From Candidatus Fermentibacterota bacterium (GTDB lineage Bacteria > Fermentibacterota > Fermentibacteria > Fermentibacterales > Fermentibacteraceae), in assembly GCA_002748705.1 (NCBI GenBank), contig PDSZ01000002.1, positions 11,213 to 75,212 of the forward strand: a stretch of 64,000 nt of DNA, given 5' to 3'. The notes under the pieces were generated by a model. The model made no database searches and had not been told where the DNA came from. It was given only the letters and a program-made list of their open reading frames with translations. Made by a program: the position numbers and the translations under genes. Positions 51,922 to 61,807 of this stretch are shown here, one piece after another. Each line of letters opens with the position of its first letter. Position 1 is the stretch's first letter.

Positions 51922-54141
51922 TTAAGGCTCCCGAACCAGTACAACCTTGCAGGATGCTTCCCGGTCTCCTTCTGTCAGCCTGGCAAGGTAAACACCGGAG
52001 GGAAGAGACTCACCTGCATTCCAGAAAACAGAAGACCCGGAGGAACCGTTAAGCTCTGTGGAGCAGACAAGTCTTCCTGCCGGTGAATAGACAGAAAGCA
52101 CAGCGGAAGAACTCTGAAGCCCTGAAACTGTAAACTCTGCTGTTGTGCCCACAGGATTAACTGCCGGTATCAGAGCAAGTTCGCCGGAACCTGATGTGCC
52201 TGATATACCCAGCTGTTCATCAGTAAGTTCGTAAACACCGAATCCTCTGATACTGGCAAAAAGCTGAACCGGAGTGTATCCGCAGGTTATGTCCCAGACA
52301 ACCTTGTTTTCAATTCCTGTATTCAGCTGGCTCCAGTCCATTCCCAGATTATCGCTGTAGTAGACTCCTGTTCCATTGCTCCCTGCGAATACTCTGGAAT
52401 CGTTCCCGCCTGTTACATCCCACATGAGTCCATAGGGGCCTGTCAGGCTCCAGGAATCTCCGCCGTCCGGAGAGGTCCAGATACCCTGATCAGACGCCAG
52501 ATAGCATACAGGATCAGAAACACCATTCCATGTTGATGATACATCAGGGTGATATGACCCTGAAACCTGAACTTCCGTGTAGCTCACACCGCCGTCGTCG
52601 GAGTAGTAGACTCCGTTGCCGCCCTGCTGAAATGCAACAAGAATCCTCTTGTCACCGGATGGAAACTCAAACAGATCAATGGAAGGATAAAGAGCAAAGG
52701 GAAAACCTGTTCCGGCATTCCATGAAGAACCTCCGTCAGTTGTGTAGTACACTCCTGCGGTGGCAGTACCGGCCCACGCAATGTCAGGATCGTCATGGTC
52801 AAGCTGAACACTTGATATCTGCTTTCCTGAAAGACCGACAGGTACCCAGTTGTCTCCGCCGTCATTGGACCTGTAGACTCCATTGCCTGTGGCAGCATAT
52901 CTTACAGGACCTGTGTAGTAGAGATCAGACTGGGGGGCAATGTCGTAGATATCCCAGCTTTCGGGACCTGGAATAACAGCTTCCCATGATTCTCCCAGAT
53001 CGGTACTCTTCCAGAGACCGTGGTGAGTTCCGCCGGCTAAAAGAACATTGTCATTGCGGAAATAGCTCACAGCATGGAAGTACCCGTTGGCAATTCCATT
53101 CTGAGAAACAGTATACACGGAACCTGCACCTGCTGTTCTGTAAACACCCCCATAGTGTCCTGCAAGGTACCCTGAAGAAGTTGCAGCAGCTGACTGCCAG
53201 TAGCTCGCCGCAATGCCCTGTGTGTTAAGTGTCCATGTCTGCCCCTGATCGGTGCTTTCATAAACACCTTCTCCTATAACAGGAGCAAAGAGAGCGGTGT
53301 CGTCAAAAACAGCAGGAGAGTAGCTGGAACCGGCTACCGCCAGAGTCCAGTCAGCACCGTAATTCTCTGAGATATAGAACCCGTCTGAAGTTGTAACAAT
53401 AATCGTCTCACCTGTTCCGAAAGGAGCCGCAAGCACGCCCCAGCCTGAAACCTCGGGCCCCACCGCAGTCCAGTTCAGACCTGCGTCAACTGATCTGTAA
53501 AGGGAGTAATCCAGTCCGCTCATGGCAAGGTACATGGTGTCCGGATGAAGTGGATCTGACCCTATACCCTTCATGTATCCGCTGTTCATGCCCACCTGGG
53601 ACCAGGTAACGCCTCCGTCATCTGACCTGCGAATACCGTTGTTGGATGAAAGGCCTGCAATAAGAATATCAGGATCATTCATGCTTACGCCTATACCGAT
53701 TGTGTAGGATGTGGCCATTCCTGATACTGTATCCCATGTGATTCCAAGATCATCAGACCTGTACAGACCCTGCCTGGTTGCAGCATAAAACCTTTCCGGC
53801 GCAGTCGGTCCCCCTGAACACATATCAAGTACAGGAACAGGATACAGCTCTGTATTCAACCATGTCTCACCGCCATCGGTGCTTCTGAATACTCCTCCGG
53901 CATCAGGGGTCATGGAGAATCCACACCCTGCAAGCACTATGCTGTCATCATTCCATGCTGGAACAAGAGCTCTGACATTGCCTCCCCACGGCCCTGTGGG
54001 AGTCCACTCCCCGATACCTGTGGAAGCAGCAGGCTTCAAGGCACAGTATCCCTGCATTCCCTGCTCCGGCAACTGTGAACCAGTTTCAGAATCAGTCAGG
54101 ACGGTAACAATACAAATTGAAAATATCACTGAGAGTACCAT
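51922..54141 (-). CDS. secreted BNR/VPS10-like beta-propeller with C-terminal sorting domain
   Basis: The 739-residue protein has an N-terminal signal peptide (MVLSVIFSICIVTVLT) and more than ten S-x-DGGxTW repeats (FRSTDGGETWLN, YRSDDLGITWD, RRSDDGGVTWSQ, YESTDQGQTWT and others), as in sialidase/Ycf48-like propellers. The last 85 residues (LIPAVNPVGTTAEFTVSGLQ, LSVYSPAGRLV, SLPSGVYLARLTEGD) are a type IX-like sorting module, so the protein is probably exported to the cell surface. The propeller has no visible catalytic residues; a binding role is likely. Confidence 0.9.
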   Translation of the reverse strand: MVLSVIFSICIVTVLTDSETGSQLPEQGMQGYCALKPAASTGIGEWTPTGPWGGNVRALVPAWNDDSIVLAGCGFSMTPDAGGVFRSTDGGETWLNTELYPVPVLDMCSGGPTAPERFYAATRQGLYRSDDLGITWDTVSGMATSYTIGIGVSMNDPDILIAGLSSNNGIRRSDDGGVTWSQVGMNSGYMKGIGSDPLHPDTMYLAMSGLDYSLYRSVDAGLNWTAVGPEVSGWGVLAAPFGTGETIIVTTSDGFYISENYGADWTLAVAGSSYSPAVFDDTALFAPVIGEGVYESTDQGQTWTLNTQGIAASYWQSAAATSSGYLAGHYGGVYRTAGAGSVYTVSQNGIANGYFHAVSYFRNDNVLLAGGTHHGLWKSTDLGESWEAVIPGPESWDIYDIAPQSDLYYTGPVRYAATGNGVYRSNDGGDNWVPVGLSGKQISSVQLDHDDPDIAWAGTATAGVYYTTDGGSSWNAGTGFPFALYPSIDLFEFPSGDKRILVAFQQGGNGVYYSDDGGVSYTEVQVSGSYHPDVSSTWNGVSDPVCYLASDQGIWTSPDGGDSWSLTGPYGLMWDVTGGNDSRVFAGSNGTGVYYSDNLGMDWSQLNTGIENKVVWDITCGYTPVQLFASIRGFGVYELTDEQLGISGTSGSGELALIPAVNPVGTTAEFTVSGLQSSSAVLSVYSPAGRLVCSTELNGSSGSSVFWNAGESLPSGVYLARLTEGDREASCKVVLVREP

Positions 54142-54665
54142 GGAATCCCCCCTTTTGTTTTACCTGAATTAGAAACAAAGATTTCAGAGGAGTCAATAGA
54201 GTCTTCAGCAGGAAACCAACTCCGAAGGAAGCATTGTACAAGGGGTAGAAAAGAATTAACATTTTCGAGTATACCGCTGTTCAATCCATGCTTCAGCAAA
54301 AGAAGTGTCAGTCAAACACAGAAATCAGCGTCCCAGCCGGACTTCACCGGCTCTGCATCTGTACATAACTTGTTCGGAGGGTGACAGCGGTCTATCGATT
54401 CGAGCTGACCCCGATGGGAAAAATGATGCGCTATCTGCTTCAGAGGCTTTGTGATATGATTAAGTCAACTGAAAAAAGGCAGAGCCTAAATAATGAACTT
54501 TCCTGTACAATCAGTGGAATCTCTTAAAGGAAAGCTTCTCAGAGCAAAGGGTTTCTCAGTCTGAAAAAGCTCAATAACCGTGGTACCTGTCATGCGCCGG
54601 GGATTTAGGCCACTCTCATTTTTGTGCTGTCTGTGAATCGTCAAGGCAGTGTCAGATAATTCAGA
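54142..54665. other. intergenic, includes dispersed repeat copy 2
   Basis: No supported gene. 54326-54372 carries the second copy of the dispersed repeat described at 41576-41623. Confidence 0.4.
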
Positions 54666-54698
54666 TCAGCGGCGGTTCCGAGGGGGTTCCGCCGCTGA
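54666..54698 (-). terminator. GC-rich hairpin after the 156-residue protein gene
   Basis: TCAGCGGCGG (54666-54675) pairs with CCGCCGCTGA (54689-54698), ten base pairs, about 25 nt beyond the stop at 54723. No U-tract follows. Confidence 0.55.
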
Positions 54699-54722
54699 TA
54701 CAGAATACCGATGATAACCGTA

Positions 54723-55193
54723 TTACTGCTCTTCAAAGAAACTGGTTGCCAGTTTCCATCTGCCTTCCTGAAGCACCAGGGGGTAGGTATAGGTGTTGGG
54801 TTCACCCTGAATGGAAACTTTAACCATTGCAGTGTCACCTCTCATAGGGGATTCTTCACATGAAATCGCACTCCGCTCCCAGGGTATCTCATTACGGAAA
54901 ACCGGCGAATCAAGAATAATACCCACAAGTTCCTCTTCCCTGATATTCACAATCTCTGAGGTGCTGAGCTGCACATCCAGTTCCTGTCGGAACTGCTCGC
55001 AGATCTCTTCAGGAGCAAACTGGAACATTGTCACCAGAAAGGAAACCGCTTCCTGATTTTCGCTGGAGAGAGATCTGTAAACAGTTTCACCGTCTGCCCT
55101 GTAAACGGCGTCAATAATAGAGTTCATATCTTCCACAGGGGTTGCATGCATCAATGACGCAAGTGCGGCTGTAATCAGCAGTCCGGTTCTCAT
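54723..55193 (-). CDS. secreted hypothetical protein
   Basis: A 156-residue protein with a clear signal peptide (MRTGLLITAALASLMHA). The rest is an alpha/beta domain (MNSIIDAVYRADGETVYRSL, FAPEEICEQFRQELDV, GDTAMVKVSIQGEPNTYTYP, LVLQEGRWKLATSFFEE) whose end recalls NTF2/DUF4878-like domains that finish with an -GxWKL- strand. No enzymatic motif is seen. It lies 36 nt after the TlpA-like gene and probably shares its transcript. Confidence 0.7.
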   Translation of the reverse strand: MRTGLLITAALASLMHATPVEDMNSIIDAVYRADGETVYRSLSSENQEAVSFLVTMFQFAPEEICEQFRQELDVQLSTSEIVNIREEELVGIILDSPVFRNEIPWERSAISCEESPMRGDTAMVKVSIQGEPNTYTYPLVLQEGRWKLATSFFEEQ

Positions 55194-55228
55194 ATCTTAC
55201 GGGACCTCCTGTTGCGGATTCGTTACTC

Positions 55229-56413
55229 TTAATTACCCTGCTGAGAAAGAAGAGTTCCCACAACCTCCCTGAGAGCCTCTTCGTTGGCAGGATCAGCACC
55301 TACTGCATGGTAGGCAACTGTGCCGTCAGGCGCAATGACATAAATGGCAGGAATACCTTCAACTATGTAATCCTCAGCGACCTGGTCTCCCTGAACAACT
55401 ATCGGATATGTGAAGCCGTTCTCAGCCATGAACGATGCAGGGTCCTGCTGTTCCCAGACATTAATGCCGAGAACAACCAGCTCTTCTCCGTGGGCCTCAT
55501 GCAGTTCCTGCAGAACAGGCATTACCTGGCGGCAGGGGCCGCACCATGTTGCCCAGAAGTCCATGACTACCACCCTGCCTCTCAGGTCCTCAAGGGAGAC
55601 AACATCACCTTCAGGGGTTTCCAGCGTCCAGAGAGGAGCATCCATGCCTGCAGATATTGAACCGAACAGCTGCTGCTCTTCTGCTCCTTCAGGCACCTCA
55701 ATCTGAAAGTCTTCAGGTGCAGGGATGTACTCTGCATCCACATTGGAAAGGGTGACGGTGAAATCCATATCGCTTCCGTCAGGACCCAGTACCTCAATAC
55801 GGTTTCCCATGGGAAGTCTGGTCTCCGCGCTTATCCACCATGTTGAGATGTAGGGAGACATGTCTACTGTGACCACATCACAGAGAACTCCGTCAACCTC
55901 TTCCTGCTCGCCTAAGCTGTAACCGTATGCGTTCAGCTCTGCACCGAAAGGTTCAGCAGGAAAGAGGAACTCCCTGACAACTGCAGCCTGAGGCGCATAG
56001 TTTCTCAGAACCAGCGATGCGCCATCGTCCTCGACCATGCCGAATGTGTACATTGACTGAAGACCGTCAAGGTGGGCTGCCATCTCTCCATCTGCTACTA
56101 TGATTCCACTTCTGACAGTATCTGATTCTGCAGCTTCGTATTCCAGCCGTATAAAAGAGTCTTCAAGGACGGTATTGCGGGATAGAATTGCAGTTCCTTC
56201 AGAGGAAAGCTGTATAGTGTCACCCATTACGGCGTAACCTTCAACCTGGAAATCATATTTTACCGACTGAACAGCCAGGATTGAATCTGTAACCTGCTGA
56301 AAAAGGACAACGCCTTCTTCTCCGGATTGGTCTGCCTGAACCTCTGTCTGCTGCTCTGCAGGATCTCCGCAGGCAAAAAGCATCAGAAACAGCGGAAGTG
56401 CGCACTTTTTCAT
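55229..56413 (-). CDS. TlpA/ResA-like thioredoxin lipoprotein with LolA-like N-terminal domain
   Basis: The 394-residue lipoprotein has lipobox LFAC. Residues 35-240 form a beta-rich domain (SILAVQSVKYDFQVEGYAVM, CDVVTVDMSPYISTWWISAE, TRLPMGNRIEVLGPDG) like LolA/LppX-type lipid-binding or outer-membrane lipoprotein folds. The C-terminal domain is a TlpA/AhpC-TSA-type thioredoxin with FWATWCGPCRQVMPVLQELH (CxxC) and a GIPAIYVIAPDG cis-Pro loop. It probably reduces disulfides at the outer face of the membrane. Overlaps nfo by 4 nt. Confidence 0.85.
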   Translation of the reverse strand: MKKCALPLFLMLFACGDPAEQQTEVQADQSGEEGVVLFQQVTDSILAVQSVKYDFQVEGYAVMGDTIQLSSEGTAILSRNTVLEDSFIRLEYEAAESDTVRSGIIVADGEMAAHLDGLQSMYTFGMVEDDGASLVLRNYAPQAAVVREFLFPAEPFGAELNAYGYSLGEQEEVDGVLCDVVTVDMSPYISTWWISAETRLPMGNRIEVLGPDGSDMDFTVTLSNVDAEYIPAPEDFQIEVPEGAEEQQLFGSISAGMDAPLWTLETPEGDVVSLEDLRGRVVVMDFWATWCGPCRQVMPVLQELHEAHGEELVVLGINVWEQQDPASFMAENGFTYPIVVQGDQVAEDYIVEGIPAIYVIAPDGTVAYHAVGADPANEEALREVVGTLLSQQGN

Positions 56414-57228
56414 GTTGTCTCCTTTCCTTCCAGCAGCCTGATGTCCGATGCCCTCTCCCGGTCGGTTCCAGGGGTTTCTGCAATGCCGAGAGCATGGTGA
56501 AACATTGAACTGCTGAAGAGTTTTCTTATACTGCTCATAGCTATGAAGCCTTCATCAAAATGCTCGTGTCTGTCACGGTTGCTTCCAGCTTCCACCTTTG
56601 ATCCGTTCAGGTGAAAGACCTTTATCAGTTCAGCTCCAAGAACACTGTCAAGCTCTTCGTGAAATGAGTCGCTGCCCACATCATAACCGGCACCGTGGGC
56701 ATGGGCGGTATCAATACAGTATCCGATTCTCTCAGGATTCTCCGACATATCCCGAACCGCTCTCAGTTCCTCCAGTTTTCTGCCCACAGTGGTTCCTGCA
56801 CCTGCTGTGTTTTCCAGCAGAATCAGCGGGCCTTCATTAAACCTGCTGAAAAGATCATCAAGGGCTGCGGCTATCATTTCAATACCCTTTTCAAGACCGT
56901 TCTGCTGGTATGCTCCAGGGTGAATAACGATGCAGGGAATACCAAGAAGAATGCACCTTGAATACTCATCTTCAAGGGCCTTCACCGATTTCCGCACCAC
57001 ATCTTCCCTTGAAGATGCAGGATTTATCAGATAGGAAGCGTGGGAGACGAATTTGAGGTCTCCTGTTTCATCTCTGAACTTATCCACCCTTTTGGAAGGC
57101 AGCGGAGAAGAAACCCATCTCCGCTGATTTGCTGTGAAAATCTGACCTGCCTGAAGGGATAGCTCCCGCAGCCTTCCTGGAGATTTTTCAAGACCTCCAG
57201 TTGTGGAAACATGAATACCTGGAATCAT
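56410..57228 (-). CDS. nfo: deoxyribonuclease IV (AP endonuclease)
   Basis: Endonuclease IV (272 residues) cuts DNA at abasic sites using three metals. GIHVSTTGG, FVSHASYLINPAS, CIVIHPGAYQ, ILLENTAGAG, YCIDTAHAHGAGYD, FHLNGSKVEAGSNRDRHEH and IAETPG supply the conserved His/Glu/Asp ligands. The ATG 57228 overlaps the upstream stop as ATGA; the longer frame to 57333 is inside the neighbour. Confidence 0.95.
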   Translation of the reverse strand: MIPGIHVSTTGGLEKSPGRLRELSLQAGQIFTANQRRWVSSPLPSKRVDKFRDETGDLKFVSHASYLINPASSREDVVRKSVKALEDEYSRCILLGIPCIVIHPGAYQQNGLEKGIEMIAAALDDLFSRFNEGPLILLENTAGAGTTVGRKLEELRAVRDMSENPERIGYCIDTAHAHGAGYDVGSDSFHEELDSVLGAELIKVFHLNGSKVEAGSNRDRHEHFDEGFIAMSSIRKLFSSSMFHHALGIAETPGTDRERASDIRLLEGKETT

Positions 57229-58382
57229 AATGATAAAGACTTTCTGAAGTGTTCGGCTGTTCTGTCGGCACGGCAGGCAAGGTTTGACGCAGTACTCTGA
57301 AGCTGTTCCTGCATTCCTCTGAATTCTTGCCATGCCTTCTCAAGAAGAAGAGCTGTACCGTTATCCGGTATTCCAGGTTTACCGCAGCTGATAAATCTGT
57401 CAAGGCCGGCCTGCTTCATGAACCTTACACACTTGCTGGAATAAGAGACTGAAACCGGCACTGTACCAGTGCTGACAGCCAGTATAGAGCCGTGCAGTGG
57501 AGTGGTTACAAGCACAGGACATCTTGAGAGCATTTTCAGAAAAGCTTCCAGGTAAGCCGGCTCTGCTATTGTAACCCTTTCTTTCATTTTCATCTTTTCC
57601 TGCACCAGCCTGCAGAATCCCCTGTCGTTATTTGAGAGAGAACCGGTATGAAAAGGAAAAAGTACCACATCGGAACTGTGTTTTCTCACATGCCCGTCAA
57701 GGAGAGCAGCCCATGCTGCAGCAGCAGGCACAGGGTCGGTTTCTCTGTACAGCCCCAGCTTCTTTCTCATTTCAAGGGGCAGAAGATGCCGCTGCCTGTT
57801 GGATACATTCCTGGGGGCGGCACCGATGATGTTAAGCTTCTTCTCTTCTGGAAAGTCCGATGCAAGGGCACAGTCGGAAACAAGGATCATTTCCGGCTCC
57901 CGGCAGCCAAGCCGGTAAAGGGTATTAAAGGAACCTCTGTCCCTGACTGTTATTCCTGAGGTGGTTTTCATTGCGAGCTTCGTAAGTAACCGGGAAAACT
58001 TTCCCAGTTCCTTTCCCTGTCCTATGCCCACAGCCCAGGCAAAGCTCTTCTTTCTGAGAAAAAAGGCAAGAAAGAGAGGCAGCAGGTTGAAGGGAGTGTA
58101 TAGGCCGGAAGACTGATCCTGAACAAGCTCTCCGCCGCCGACAACTGCAATGTCACACCAGAAGAGCCCTGCGAGAACAGCACGAAGCCTGCCCTTTCTC
58201 ACATCGAAACACTTTACTCCTTTATAGCGTTTCTCAGTTTCTTCAGGATGGGCGGAAAGAACACCTACCTGGACTCCCATGCTTGAGAGAGCCTGAAACT
58301 GGGAGCGGAAAATTACCGTATCCCCCATGTTGGAGCCCTCTGCTTCCAGCTCTCCCCAGCTGAAGGAAACAACCTTTCTCAG
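57225..58382 (-). CDS. polysaccharide pyruvyl transferase family protein (apparent CTG start)
   Basis: A CsaB/PssM-like pyruvyl transferase (385 residues). VVSFSWGELEAEGSNMGDTV, IAVVGGGELVQDQSSGLYTP, FAWAVGIG, SGITVRDRGSFNTL, the C-terminal TTPLHGSILAVSTGTVPVSV and YSSKCVRFMKQAGLDRF match the family. The frame stays open 18 codons above the first ATG (58328), into a family-like N terminus. The only start codon there is CTG 58382, which overlaps the Lon-related stop as CTGA and has GGAGG six bases upstream. It adds pyruvate ketals to cell-wall or exopolysaccharide sugars in other bacteria. Confidence 0.85.
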   Translation of the reverse strand: MRKVVSFSWGELEAEGSNMGDTVIFRSQFQALSSMGVQVGVLSAHPEETEKRYKGVKCFDVRKGRLRAVLAGLFWCDIAVVGGGELVQDQSSGLYTPFNLLPLFLAFFLRKKSFAWAVGIGQGKELGKFSRLLTKLAMKTTSGITVRDRGSFNTLYRLGCREPEMILVSDCALASDFPEEKKLNIIGAAPRNVSNRQRHLLPLEMRKKLGLYRETDPVPAAAAWAALLDGHVRKHSSDVVLFPFHTGSLSNNDRGFCRLVQEKMKMKERVTIAEPAYLEAFLKMLSRCPVLVTTPLHGSILAVSTGTVPVSVSYSSKCVRFMKQAGLDRFISCGKPGIPDNGTALLLEKAWQEFRGMQEQLQSTASNLACRADRTAEHFRKSLSL

Positions 58383-60760
58383 TTTCTTCCTCCGAAGTCT
58401 CTCAGGGTTTCAGCCATCCTGCGAAGCCGCCTGTCGGCCATTCCGAAAATGGTATTCTCAGGGTAAACGCCTTTTTCGTCCCTCTCTCCTGCTTCAATAC
58501 CTGTAAGTATTCGAATCCCCTCACAGACAGATGCAACCGGATAGATATGGAACTTACCTTCCTCTACAGCGTTAACCACATCGTGATTGAGCTGCAGGTG
58601 AATCACATTGGAATCAGGGATTATTACTCCCTGAGTTCCTGTGAGTCCTCTTTCCTGACATATTCTGAAGAATCCTTCTATCTTGTAGTTTACTCCGCCT
58701 ATGGGCTGAATTCGTCCGTGCTGGTTCACAGAACCGGTTACAGCAAGGTCCTGCCTGAGAGGCACACCTGAAAGAGCAGAAAGCAGTGCATATAGCTCTG
58801 TGGAGCTTGCGCTGTCTCCGTCCACACCTCCGTAGCTCTGCTCAAAGACTATTCCTGCAGAAAGACTCAGCGGGTAGTCTGACGCAAACCTGTCCCGCAG
58901 GAAGCCGGTAATCACATAAACACCTTTTGTGTGTATTCTGCCTGACATGCCTGATTCCCGCTCAACATTCACTATGCCCTCTGCTCCAGGGCTTACTGTT
59001 GCTGTTATTCTGCTGGGCAGTCCGAAAGAGTAATCAGCACCGGAGAAAACTGCCAGGCCGTTCATCTGACCAATGGCAGTTCCCTCTGTGGCAACCATTA
59101 CCTGATTCTCCAGAATGTTCTTCCTTGCATATTCTTCACCGAGATTGAGCCGATACTGCTTTTCCTTTATGGCTGTAGCCACATCTTCAGCAGTAACCAT
59201 CTCTCTGCCCTCCCTGGAAGCCCAGTATGAAGCCTGTCTTACATAATCAGCCACCATGTTGAACTTCAGGGATATCTTGTCGCTTCTTCCAGTAAGCCTC
59301 ACTGCCTGCTCAGCTATTGCGGCCATTGCTCCGGCACTCAGAGGAAGTACAGCCTCTGACTGGCAGATGAATGCTATGACTCCAGCAAAATCTGTTACAT
59401 TCTTTTCGGTAATCTCCATTCTGTCATCAAAATCTGCTCTGATTCTGAAGAGATACCCGAAATCCGGATCCTGCGATGCCAGCATGGAGTAAAGCCATGC
59501 AGGGCCTATAAGAATAACTTTCAGATCTATCTTTACCGGTTCAGGCTGGAGTTCGATTGGCATGTACGCTCTGGCTGCGTCGTTGGGTCTTGTTACCACT
59601 GTGCTGTTGCGAATGGTCTGAATAAGGGTCTGCCAAAGCCCGGGCTGCCTCACAACATCCATTGCATTGAGGATAAGGTATCCGCCGTTGGCACGGTGTA
59701 TGGAACCTGCCCTTATCATGGTGTGATCGCTGTAGGGTTTGTTTTCAACCATAATGTGATCAATGTTGCCGAACAGCCTCACACTGTCTGGAAACTGCTC
59801 CACCACAACAGGTCTGTTTTTCGTTTCCGTGTTGTCCACCACAAGGTTCACTTCAAAGATTACATAGGGATCAGCTTCATCAGTCTCCGCAGAGAAAGTG
59901 CTGATGTTGTTCAGAATTGTTTCCGACATCCTTCCGATGTGCTCTTCTGCTTCCTTGTCTCCAAGGCCTGAAAGACGGTCAAGTATTCCGGTTACAGTTG
60001 GCTTTAGTGCCCTCTTGTAGAATCTTTCCAGTTCTGTCTGAGCCTTTATCTCGATGCTCTGTGCCTGCCTTATTGCAGAGGTGAGTTTTTTGAACAGTTC
60101 TGTATGCCGGCTTCTGTACTCTGCAAGCTGCTCGGCAGTTATTTTACCCTGAGCCGCCAGCTGCTGCAGCTGATCGTAGGTATGCGGTTTCCCATCAATT
60201 ACAGGAAGCACATCAGGCCGGCTCTGCCCTGGCCCCACAGGCATACTGACAACAGCAAAACCTGCTTCAACCGCAGCCTTCTCAACCTCCTCCATCCGCT
60301 CTTTCTTCTGCAAGGAGAAGCTCTCTATCAAAGTACTTTTCTCTGCAGCTGTGCTTTCACTCTGCAGTATCACCGGAATGTTTTTCTTCAGAAGTTCAAC
60401 ACACTTAACAACTCCATCCCGAAACTTCCGTCCGTCACCTGCTGGAAACACCAGTGCCCTTGGTCTGGCAGCATCCTCAAAATTGTACACATAGCACAGG
60501 TCAGTAAGCTCTCCGGTGGTCTTGTCTATCTGGTCAAGTATCCGCTTCACTGTTGTTTCACGACCGCTTCCGGGAACACCTGTAACAAACATGTTATACC
60601 CGCTGTTGGGAATTTCAAGCCCCAGTTTGACAGCCCGTACAGCACGATGCTGACCGACTATCTCCCTTGTGGGTTTCAGTTCACTGCTCTTTTCAAACTT
60701 GAAAATGTCAGGTGGACAGGTCCACCTCAGCTGTGAGGGATCAAGGGATTTGAATTCCAT
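58379..60760 (-). CDS. Lon-related putative ATP-dependent protease
   Basis: A LonB-type protease of 793 residues from ATG 60760 (MEFKSLDPSQLRWTC). The AAA-like part has P-loop TGVPGSGRETTVKRIL (Arg in place of the usual Lys, as is common in this family) and a Walker B-like GGYLILNAMDVV. The protease domain has GDSASSTELYALLSAL (Ser) and IGGVNYKIEGFFRICQ (Lys dyad). Such proteins degrade misfolded or regulatory proteins. The longer frame to 60880 is upstream sequence. Confidence 0.93.
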   Translation of the reverse strand: MEFKSLDPSQLRWTCPPDIFKFEKSSELKPTREIVGQHRAVRAVKLGLEIPNSGYNMFVTGVPGSGRETTVKRILDQIDKTTGELTDLCYVYNFEDAARPRALVFPAGDGRKFRDGVVKCVELLKKNIPVILQSESTAAEKSTLIESFSLQKKERMEEVEKAAVEAGFAVVSMPVGPGQSRPDVLPVIDGKPHTYDQLQQLAAQGKITAEQLAEYRSRHTELFKKLTSAIRQAQSIEIKAQTELERFYKRALKPTVTGILDRLSGLGDKEAEEHIGRMSETILNNISTFSAETDEADPYVIFEVNLVVDNTETKNRPVVVEQFPDSVRLFGNIDHIMVENKPYSDHTMIRAGSIHRANGGYLILNAMDVVRQPGLWQTLIQTIRNSTVVTRPNDAARAYMPIELQPEPVKIDLKVILIGPAWLYSMLASQDPDFGYLFRIRADFDDRMEITEKNVTDFAGVIAFICQSEAVLPLSAGAMAAIAEQAVRLTGRSDKISLKFNMVADYVRQASYWASREGREMVTAEDVATAIKEKQYRLNLGEEYARKNILENQVMVATEGTAIGQMNGLAVFSGADYSFGLPSRITATVSPGAEGIVNVERESGMSGRIHTKGVYVITGFLRDRFASDYPLSLSAGIVFEQSYGGVDGDSASSTELYALLSALSGVPLRQDLAVTGSVNQHGRIQPIGGVNYKIEGFFRICQERGLTGTQGVIIPDSNVIHLQLNHDVVNAVEEGKFHIYPVASVCEGIRILTGIEAGERDEKGVYPENTIFGMADRRLRRMAETLRDFGGRN

Positions 60761-60899
60761 TGTGCCGCCTTCCGAAAAAGAATCGTTTCTGTTATTCAGT
60801 GTGGTAAAAAATACCAGAATCCTCCATTTTATCAAAGACTCTGAAAAAATTACCAATACTGTTATGTTCAGGTGTAACACCTATCAGAAAGGAGATACC

Positions 60900-61721
60900 A
60901 TGCAGGAATTCATTCACTCACTCCCAGGGCTGCTTCTGGATCTGCTTAAAAGCCATGGCCCAAAGGTACTCGTTGCGATTGCCATCGTAGTCATCGGAAA
61001 CTGGATTGCAAAGATTCTTCGCAATGGTCTGAAAAAGACTATGCTCAAGAGGAAACTTGATGTCACCATGGTGAATTTCGCCTGCTCGGTTGCCTACGCC
61101 ATGCTCATGGCTTTTGTGATAATTGCAGCCCTTGGAAAGCTTGGTGTACAGACTTCATCTCTGGTGGCCATACTGGGAGCTTCAGCACTGGCCATAGGTC
61201 TTGCACTGCAGAACTCCCTTTCAAACCTTGCAGCAGGTGTACTGATTCTCTTTACACGCCCGTTCAAGATCGGCCAGTATGTGGAAACTGTGGGCAATGC
61301 CGGTGTGGTTGACAACATCAGTATTCTTACCACAACCATTAAAACAGTTGACAACAAAAAGGTTATCATTCCAAACTCCAGCATCATCAACGGACCTATC
61401 ATCAACTACACAGCAGAGAACAGGAGAAGGGTAGACCTGACAGTAGGCGTCTCCTACGACAGCGACCTGAAGAAGGCAAGAGCTGTCCTCGTTGAGGAAA
61501 TATCAAAACTGGACAAGGTTCTGAAAGATCCTGCTCCCTTCGTCGGCGTTTCTGAGATGGCCGACAGCTCGGTGAACTTTACAGTAAGATCATGGGTCAA
61601 GACAGAAGACTACTGGGATGTGTTCTTCACACTGAATGAAAACATCAAGCTCAGGCTGGATGCCGAGAACATCCCCATCCCGTTCCCGCAGGCAGACATT
61701 CACCTGTTCAAGGCTAATTAG
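60900..61721 (+). CDS. small-conductance mechanosensitive channel MscS family
   Basis: The 273-residue membrane protein has three N-terminal membrane segments (KVLVAIAIVVIGNWIAKILR, TM3 LVAILGASALAIGLALQNSL with the Gly/Ala-rich pore helix), then the beta domain FTRPFKIGQYVETVGNAGVV, IPNSSIINGPIINYT and the C-terminal VRSWVKTEDYW. It releases osmolytes on hypo-osmotic shock. The start is ATG 60900 with GAAAGGAG; it diverges from the Lon-related gene. Confidence 0.95.
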   Translation: MQEFIHSLPGLLLDLLKSHGPKVLVAIAIVVIGNWIAKILRNGLKKTMLKRKLDVTMVNFACSVAYAMLMAFVIIAALGKLGVQTSSLVAILGASALAIGLALQNSLSNLAAGVLILFTRPFKIGQYVETVGNAGVVDNISILTTTIKTVDNKKVIIPNSSIINGPIINYTAENRRRVDLTVGVSYDSDLKKARAVLVEEISKLDKVLKDPAPFVGVSEMADSSVNFTVRSWVKTEDYWDVFFTLNENIKLRLDAENIPIPFPQADIHLFKAN

Positions 61722-61730
61722 TTAAATTGA

Positions 61731-61766
61731 CTATAGAGCCTCACAGAAATCTATGGGGCTCTATAG
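61731..61766. terminator. bidirectional terminator after mscS
   Basis: CTATAGAGCC (61731-61740) and GGCTCTATAG (61757-61766) form a perfect 10-bp stem, flanked by AAATTGA and TTTAAT. It lies between the converging mscS gene and the broken beta-propeller gene. Confidence 0.75.
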
Positions 61767-61807
61767 TTTAATGACCCGTATCATGTTTCTTCAGATACTA
61801 CACCATA

